A DNA stretch of 64,000 nt from contig NZ_NIXO01000030.1 in NCBI RefSeq assembly GCF_002204795.1, positions 1 to 64,000 on the forward strand. Reading direction: 5' to 3'. The notes under the pieces were generated by a model that saw only the letters and a list, made by a program, of their open reading frames with translations, made no database searches and was not told the DNA's origin. A program made the position numbers and the translations under genes. The DNA is from Pseudomonas sp. K2I15. Lineage in GTDB: Bacteria > Pseudomonadota > Gammaproteobacteria > Pseudomonadales > Pseudomonadaceae. Positions 58,219 to 64,000 of this stretch are shown in pieces; position 1 is the stretch's first letter, and each line of letters starts with the position of its first letter.

Positions 58219-61200
58219 TCAGTTGTCGTAACCCAGGTTAGGCGCCAGCCAGCGCTCGGTCACGCTCAGGTCCTGGCCTTTGCGGGCGGTGTAGCTGGCG
58301 ACCTGGTCCTTGTCGATCTTGCCCACGGCAAAGTACTGCGCCTGCGGGTGGGCGAAGTACCAGCCGCTGACCGCTGCCGCCGGGAACATCGCGTAGTGCT
58401 CGGTAAGAAACACACCGCTGCGCCCTGCATGCATTTCTTGGGCTTCAGGGTCCAGCAGTTGGAACAACTGGGCTTTCTCGGTGTGATCCGGGCACGCCGG
58501 GTAGCCTGGGGCAGGGCGAATACCGCTGTATTGCTCCTTGATCAGCGCTTCGTTATCCAGCACTTCATCTTTGGCATAGCCCCAGTGTTCTTTACGCACT
58601 TGCTGGTGCAGCCACTCGGCGCAAGCCTCGGCCAAGCGGTCGGCCAGGGCCTTGACCATGATCGAGTTGTAGTCGTCGCCAGCGTCCTGATAAGCCTTGG
58701 CGACTTCTTCGGCACCGATGCCGGCGGTGGTGATAAAACCACCGATGTAGTCGGTCACGCCACTGTCTTTTGGCGCCACGAAATCGGCCAGGGAGAAGTT
58801 CGGCTTGCCGTCGGTCTTGATGATCTGCTGGCGCAAGTGATGCAGCTTGGCAATCGGCTGGCCGTCGTCGCCGTACACTTCCAGGTCATCGTCCTGCACC
58901 TGGTTGGTCGGCCAGAAGCCGAACACGGCGCGGGCGCTGATGAGCTTTTCGTCGATCAGCTTGTTGAGCATTTCCTGGGCATCGGCGTACAGCGCGGTGG
59001 CGGCTTCACCGACCACTTCGTCAGTAAGGATGCGCGGGAACTTGCCGGCCAGGTCCCAGGAGATAAAAAACGGCGTCCAGTCGATGTATTCGGCCAAGAC
59101 CTTGAGGTCGATATTGTCCAGCACTTTGGAGCCGGTAAACGTCGGCTTGACCGGCGTGTAGGTGCTCCAGTCGAACTGCGGCTTCTTCGCGATCGCCACC
59201 GGGTAGGCCAGGCGTTCGGTGCGGGCGCTGCGGTTGGCGGTGCGTTCACGAACGTCGATGTATTCCAGGCGGGTTTTTTCAACGAATGCCGGCTTCAATT
59301 CCTTGGACAACAACTGCGTGGCTACGCCCACGGCGCGGGAGGCGTCGGTGACATAGATCACCGCGTCATTGCTGTACTTGGGCTCGATCTTCACCGCCGT
59401 GTGGGCCTTGGAGGTGGTAGCGCCACCGATCATCAGCGGCAGGTGGAAATCCTGGCGCTGCATCTCGCGGGCAACATGCACCATCTCGTCCAGGGACGGG
59501 GTGATCAGGCCGGACAGGCCGATGATGTCGCACTTCTGTTCCTTGGCCACTTGCAGGATTTTCTCGGCCGGGACCATCACGCCCAGGTCGACAATGTCAT
59601 AGCCGTTGCAACCCAGCACCACGCCGACAATGTTCTTGCCGATGTCGTGTACGTCGCCCTTAACGGTGGCCATCAGAATCTTGCCCTTGGCTTGCGGCTT
59701 GTCGCCTTTTTCCAGCTCGATGAACGGGATCAAGTGGGCCACGGCCTGCTTCATCACCCGGGCGGACTTAACCACCTGAGGCAGGAACATTTTGCCGGCG
59801 CCGAACAGGTCGCCGACGATGTTCATGCCGGACATCAGCGGGCCTTCGATCACCTCGATCGGGCGCGCGAACGACTGCCGGGATTCCTCGGTGTCTTCGA
59901 CGATGTGGGTCGTGATGCCCTTGACCAGCGCGTGTTCCAGGCGCTTGTTGACTTCCCAGCCACGCCATTCTTCGGTCTCGGCTTCCTTGACGCTGCCGTC
60001 GCCCTTGTACTTGTCGGCGATGGCGAGGAGGGCGTCGGTGCCTTCCGGGGTGCGGTTGAGCACCACGTCTTCCACCGCAATGCGCAGCTCGGCCGGGATC
60101 TGGTCGTAGATCTCCAACTGGCCGGCGTTGACGATGCCCATGGTCAGGCCGTTGCGGATCGCGTACAGCAAAAACACCGAGTGAATCGCCTCTCGCACCG
60201 GGTTGTTGCCGCGGAACGAGAACGACACGTTGGACACGCCGCCCGAGGTCAGCGCGTACGGCAGCTCGTCGCGGATATAGGCACAGGCGTTGATGAAGTC
60301 GACGGCGTAGTTGTTGTGCTCCTCGATACCGGTGGCGACCGCGAAGATGTTCGGGTCGAAGATGATGTCTTCCGGCGGGAAGCCGACTTCGTTCACCAGG
60401 ATGTCGTAGGAGCGTTTGCAGATTTCTTTCTTGCGCGCTTCGGTGTCAGCCTGGCCGGCTTCGTCGAACGCCATCACCACCACAGCAGCGCCGTAACGCT
60501 TGCACAGCTTGGCGTGGTAGATGAACTGCTCGACGCCTTCCTTCATGCTGATGGAGTTGACGATGCCCTTGCCCTGGATGCATTTGAGGCCGGCCTCGAT
60601 CACTTCCCACTTGGAGGAGTCGATCATGATCGGTACGCGGGAGATGTCCGGCTCGCCGGCAATCAGGTTGAGGAAGGTCACCATGGCCTTCTTCGAGTCC
60701 AGCATGCCTTCGTCCATGTTGATGTCGATCACCTGGGCGCCGGCTTCCACCTGCTGCAGGGCGACTTCCAGGGCTTCGGTGTAGTTGTCTTCACGGATCA
60801 GGCGGGCGAAGCGAGCAGAGCCGGTGATGTTGGTCCGCTCGCCGACGTTGACGAACAACGAGCTGCGATCAATCGTGAACGGTTCCAGGCCCGACAGGCG
60901 GCACGCCTTGGGAATGTCCGGGATCTGGCGTGGTGCGTAACCGGCCACGGCCTTGGCGATGGCTTCGATGTGGCCTGGTGTGGTACCGCAGCAACCACCG
61001 ACGATGTTCAGGAAGCCGCTTTGGGCGAACTCTTCGATGACCTTGGCCGTTTGCGCCGGCAGTTCGTCGTACTCGCCGAACTCGTTGGGCAAGCCGGCGT
61101 TCGGGTGCGCCGACACATGGGTGTTGGCTTTGTTCGACAGCTCTTCCAGGTAAGGGCGCAGCTCGCTGGCACCCAGGGCACAGTTGAGGCCCACAGACAG

Positions 61201-61929
61201 CGGCTTGGCGTGGCTGACCGAGTTCCAGAACGCTTCGGTGGTCTGGCCCGACAGGGTGCGGCCGGAGGCGTCGGTAATGGTGCCGGAGATCATGATCGGC
61301 AGTTCGACGTTCAACTCCTCGAACACGCCCTGTACGGCGAAGATCGCGGCCTTGGCGTTGAGGGTGTCGAAGATGGTTTCGATCAGGATCAGGTCGGCAC
61401 CACCCTCGATCAGGCCTTTGGTGGCTTCGGTGTAGTTTTCCACCAATTCATCGAAGGTCACGTTGCGGTAGCCGGGGTTGTTCACATCCGGCGACAGCGA
61501 GCAGGTACGGCTGGTCGGGCCCAGGACGCCGGCGACGAAACGCGGCTTGGCCGGGTTTTCCAGGGTCTTGGCGTCGGCGATCTTGCGCGCCAGTCGCGCG
61601 CCTTCTACGTTTAATTCGTAGGCCAGATCTTCCATGCCGTAGTCGGCCATGGAAATGCGCGTGGCGTTGAAGGTGTTGGTTTCCAGGATGTCGGCGCCGG
61701 CATCCAGGTAGGCTTTCTCGATGCCGCCGATCACGTCCGGACGGGTGATCACCAGCAGGTCGTTATTGCCCTTGACGTCGCTCGGCCAGTCGGCGAAGCG
61801 TTTGCCACGGTAGTCTTGCTCCTCCAGCTTGTAGCTCTGGATCATCGTGCCCATGCCGCCGTCGAGGATCAGGATACGTTCCTTGAGGGCTTGGTGGAGG
61901 GCTTGCAGACGAGCGCTACGATCGGGCAT
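58219..61929 (-). CDS. metH: Cobalamin-dependent methionine synthase
   Basis: A 1236-residue enzyme that transfers a methyl group from methyltetrahydrofolate to homocysteine. Full modular order: homocysteine domain with zinc Cys pair in VGGCCGTTPGH (about 310-320), pterin domain (about 350-620), cobalamin domain with DVHDIGKN (His ligand near 770), and SAM activation domain ending RPAPGYPACPDHTEK (about 1145). Length is normal. The upstream gap (61930-62093) shows no obvious riboswitch. Confidence 0.97.
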   Translation of the reverse strand: MPDRSARLQALHQALKERILILDGGMGTMIQSYKLEEQDYRGKRFADWPSDVKGNNDLLVITRPDVIGGIEKAYLDAGADILETNTFNATRISMADYGMEDLAYELNVEGARLARKIADAKTLENPAKPRFVAGVLGPTSRTCSLSPDVNNPGYRNVTFDELVENYTEATKGLIEGGADLILIETIFDTLNAKAAIFAVQGVFEELNVELPIMISGTITDASGRTLSGQTTEAFWNSVSHAKPLSVGLNCALGASELRPYLEELSNKANTHVSAHPNAGLPNEFGEYDELPAQTAKVIEEFAQSGFLNIVGGCCGTTPGHIEAIAKAVAGYAPRQIPDIPKACRLSGLEPFTIDRSSLFVNVGERTNITGSARFARLIREDNYTEALEVALQQVEAGAQVIDINMDEGMLDSKKAMVTFLNLIAGEPDISRVPIMIDSSKWEVIEAGLKCIQGKGIVNSISMKEGVEQFIYHAKLCKRYGAAVVVMAFDEAGQADTEARKKEICKRSYDILVNEVGFPPEDIIFDPNIFAVATGIEEHNNYAVDFINACAYIRDELPYALTSGGVSNVSFSFRGNNPVREAIHSVFLLYAIRNGLTMGIVNAGQLEIYDQIPAELRIAVEDVVLNRTPEGTDALLAIADKYKGDGSVKEAETEEWRGWEVNKRLEHALVKGITTHIVEDTEESRQSFARPIEVIEGPLMSGMNIVGDLFGAGKMFLPQVVKSARVMKQAVAHLIPFIELEKGDKPQAKGKILMATVKGDVHDIGKNIVGVVLGCNGYDIVDLGVMVPAEKILQVAKEQKCDIIGLSGLITPSLDEMVHVAREMQRQDFHLPLMIGGATTSKAHTAVKIEPKYSNDAVIYVTDASRAVGVATQLLSKELKPAFVEKTRLEYIDVRERTANRSARTERLAYPVAIAKKPQFDWSTYTPVKPTFTGSKVLDNIDLKVLAEYIDWTPFFISWDLAGKFPRILTDEVVGEAATALYADAQEMLNKLIDEKLISARAVFGFWPTNQVQDDDLEVYGDDGQPIAKLHHLRQQIIKTDGKPNFSLADFVAPKDSGVTDYIGGFITTAGIGAEEVAKAYQDAGDDYNSIMVKALADRLAEACAEWLHQQVRKEHWGYAKDEVLDNEALIKEQYSGIRPAPGYPACPDHTEKAQLFQLLDPEAQEMHAGRSGVFLTEHYAMFPAAAVSGWYFAHPQAQYFAVGKIDKDQVASYTARKGQDLSVTERWLAPNLGYDN

Positions 61930-62093
61930 GGGACTACTCTGGTCAGGTATTACGGAGGGCGAAGATCATATCAAACCTGTGCGCTTTTAGAGCATGTGCA
62001 AGGTTTGCATGAATATCGCTCATGTTGGCGGGGGCGTTACATCGGTAGAATTGACGGGTTTTTCACTGTAAGTATCGAATCGGGACCGGGAAC

Positions 62094-64000
62094 ATGTCGC
62101 TTCGCCTTATCGTCAGCGCTGCGTTTGCGCTGTTCGCCCTCACCGCACAGGCAGAAGGTCCCGCCCCGGCGATCTCTTATACCCGTGATATTCAGCCGAT
62201 CTTCACCGAGAAGTGCGTGGCCTGCCATGCGTGCTACGACTCGGCCTGCCAGCTCAACCTGGGCAGTGCCGAAGGTGCCGCCCGCGGCGCAACCAAAGTG
62301 CCGGTGTATGACGGCGAACGCAGCCAGGCCAGCCAACCCACCCGTTTGTTCTATGACGCCTTCTGCAAGGCCGCCTGGCAGCAAAAGGGCTTCTACTCGG
62401 TGCTCGACGCCCAGGGCAGCCAGGCCGCACTGATGGCGCGAATGCTGGAACTGGGGCATAACGCGCCGTTGCAGCCCAACGCCAAGCTGCCCGATGACAT
62501 CGTGCTGGGCCTGAACCGCGCAAATACCTGCCCGATGCCGGGCGAGTTCAACGCCTACGCAGGTAGCCACCCCAGGGAAGGCATGCCCCTGGCGGTCACC
62601 GGCCTGACCGACCAGCAGTACCAGACCCTGCAACGCTGGCTGGCCTCCGGTGCGCCGATCGACGAACAAGGCCTGGCACCGAGTGCCCAGGAAGCGCTGC
62701 AAGTGCAGCAGTGGGAAAACCTGTTCAACCAGCCCGGCGCCCGGAAAAGCCTGGTGGCACGCTGGTTGTTCGAGCACCTGTTCCTCGCCCATATCTACTT
62801 TGAAGGCGGCGAGCCGGGGCATTTCTTCCAGTGGGTACGCTCGCGCACGCCGAGCGGCCAGCCGATCGACCTGATCAACACCCGCCGCCCCAACGATGAC
62901 CCGGGCACCCAGATTTACTACCGCTTGTGGCCGGTGCAGGGCGTGATTGTGCACAAGACCCACATCACCTATCCGTTCAGTGCCGAGAAAATGGCGCGGA
63001 TCAAGTCGCTGTTCTACACCGACGACTGGCAAGTGCACGCGCTGCCGGGCTACGGGCCGGGCCGGCGGGCCAACCCGTTCGAGACCTTCGAGGCGATTCC
63101 GGTCAAGGCGCGTTACCAGTTCATGCTGGATAACGCCGAATACTTCGTGCGCACCTTTATTCGCGGGCCGGTGTGCCGTGGGCAAATCGCCACGGACGTG
63201 ATCCGCGACAACTTCTGGACCCTGTTCCAGGACCCCGACCACGACCTGTACATTACCGATGCCCGCTATCGCGGGCAGGCCACGCCGCTGCTGGCGATGC
63301 CGGGGCAGATTGACGATGTGGGCAGCGTGCTCGGCCTTTGGCTCAAATACCGCGACAAGCGCAACGAGTACGAAGCGCTGCGTCGGGACAGCTACGCCGA
63401 TGTGCCGCCGCCGAGCTGGGCGAGCCTGTGGGCGGGCAATGACAATGCGCTGCTGACGATATTCCGCCATTTTGACAGTGCGTCGGTGACCAAGGGTTTG
63501 ATCGGCGAAGTGCCGCAGACGATGTGGCTGTTCGACTATCCGCTGCTGGAGCGCACGTATTACCAGTTGGCGGTGAATTTCGACGTGTTCGGAAACGTCT
63601 CCCATCAGGCGCAGACGCGTCTGTATTTCGACCTGATTCGCAACGGTGCCGAGCAGAACTTCCTGCGCTTGATGCCCGCGGATTCGCGCGATGACTTCCT
63701 CGACGACTGGTACCAGAACAGCGGCAAGGTCAAGCTGTGGCTGGACTATGAAGCCATTGACGACGACAAGCCCACCGGGCTGAAACTCGACGAAAAAGAT
63801 CCCAAGCGTGACTTCGCCAACCAATTGCTGGCCCGTTACGGCGACTTGAACGCCAGCCCGGACCCGATCAACCGATGCGTCAGCGCCTTTTGCTCGCGTC
63901 CCGGCATCGACCCGGCGTTGCAAGACGCTGAACAGGCCCTGAGCCGCCTGACCAATCGCCCGGCGGCTGGGCTCAAGGTGATCGACCTGTTACCGGAAGC
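62094..64000 (+). CDS. cti: Fatty acid cis/trans isomerase, 3-prime truncated by window
   Basis: Periplasmic heme enzyme that converts cis- to trans-unsaturated fatty acids in phospholipids, a pseudomonad response to solvents and heat. 635 residues are visible before the window ends. Signal peptide MSLRLIVSAAFALFALTAQA, then the c-type heme motif CVACH (C41, C44, H45). The segments THITYPFSAEKM and GPVCRGQIATDVI are also visible. The large minus-strand frame opposite (62037-63923) is a shadow. Divergent from metH. Confidence 0.93.
   Translation, partial: MSLRLIVSAAFALFALTAQAEGPAPAISYTRDIQPIFTEKCVACHACYDSACQLNLGSAEGAARGATKVPVYDGERSQASQPTRLFYDAFCKAAWQQKGFYSVLDAQGSQAALMARMLELGHNAPLQPNAKLPDDIVLGLNRANTCPMPGEFNAYAGSHPREGMPLAVTGLTDQQYQTLQRWLASGAPIDEQGLAPSAQEALQVQQWENLFNQPGARKSLVARWLFEHLFLAHIYFEGGEPGHFFQWVRSRTPSGQPIDLINTRRPNDDPGTQIYYRLWPVQGVIVHKTHITYPFSAEKMARIKSLFYTDDWQVHALPGYGPGRRANPFETFEAIPVKARYQFMLDNAEYFVRTFIRGPVCRGQIATDVIRDNFWTLFQDPDHDLYITDARYRGQATPLLAMPGQIDDVGSVLGLWLKYRDKRNEYEALRRDSYADVPPPSWASLWAGNDNALLTIFRHFDSASVTKGLIGEVPQTMWLFDYPLLERTYYQLAVNFDVFGNVSHQAQTRLYFDLIRNGAEQNFLRLMPADSRDDFLDDWYQNSGKVKLWLDYEAIDDDKPTGLKLDEKDPKRDFANQLLARYGDLNASPDPINRCVSAFCSRPGIDPALQDAEQALSRLTNRPAAGLKVIDLLPE

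Noticed and set aside
58348..61614. 1088-codon plus-strand frame opposite metH
   Set aside because: Shadow of metH codon bias; no recognisable domain and no ribosome binding site.
62037..63923. 628-codon minus-strand frame opposite cti
   Set aside because: The plus strand encodes Cti with signal peptide and CVACH heme motif; the antisense frame is an artefact of codon bias.

Overview
The window looks like chromosomal DNA of a fluorescent Pseudomonas (P. fluorescens group). The support is high-GC coding with typical pseudomonad genes (NAD-dependent giant glutamate dehydrogenase, Cti fatty-acid isomerase, MoxR/Bat operon, DUF2970, DUF3077-type protein) and two families of inverted REP-like repeats in the intergenic gaps. 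This is inferred from gene content and style, not from a database search. The last gene (cti) runs off the right edge.

Layout. 0-8.2 kb: a sigma-54 activator divergent from a six-gene glycerol-type ABC uptake operon (two ATPases, two permeases, a DUF2160 membrane protein, a binding protein), with a clear -24/-12 promoter and a TGTTCA repeat array between them. 8.3-10.7 kb: a DUF3077-like gene, then an A+T-richer two-gene unit encoding an SMC/OLD-like ATPase and a small PD-(D/E)xK nuclease-like protein, which looks like an accessory, possibly antiphage, module. 10.7-17.6 kb: a complete MoxR-DUF58-DUF4381-VWA-VWA/TPR-BatD operon. 18.3-21.9 kb: an A+T-rich insert bounded by an exact 25-bp direct repeat. 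It holds a previously unlisted 37-codon ORF with a strong ribosome binding site, a stand-alone YcaO enzyme and an ABC exporter, all on the minus strand. This is the best candidate for an undescribed system: a minimal peptide natural product (RiPP) locus.

22.3-37.5 kb is mainly housekeeping: gdhB, two FCD-type GntR regulators beside a DctA-like dicarboxylate carrier with two palindromic operators, tag, a cupin protein, a MocR regulator divergent from an AhpD-like protein, an SDR/phosphotransferase pair, and an orphan TadG-like secreted or membrane protein. 37.5-47.1 kb: a 2-hydroxyacid dehydrogenase; an orphan toxin/immunity pair; a cysteine hydrolase preceded by what reads as a threonine attenuator (promoter, 28-codon leader peptide, alternative hairpins, terminator); TetR and tautomerase genes; an amino-acid permease; a ParB-like protein; a SulP transporter; and a flavin monooxygenase divergent from its MarR regulator. 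47.2-64 kb: sulfite reductase CysI with DUF934, an orphan sugar-type binding protein, a 2318-residue DUF6543/LRR/NEL ubiquitin-ligase effector, metH, and the start of cti.

The long minus- or plus-strand ORFs antisense to gdhB, metH and cti are codon-bias shadows. No rRNA, tRNA, CRISPR array or transposase was seen.
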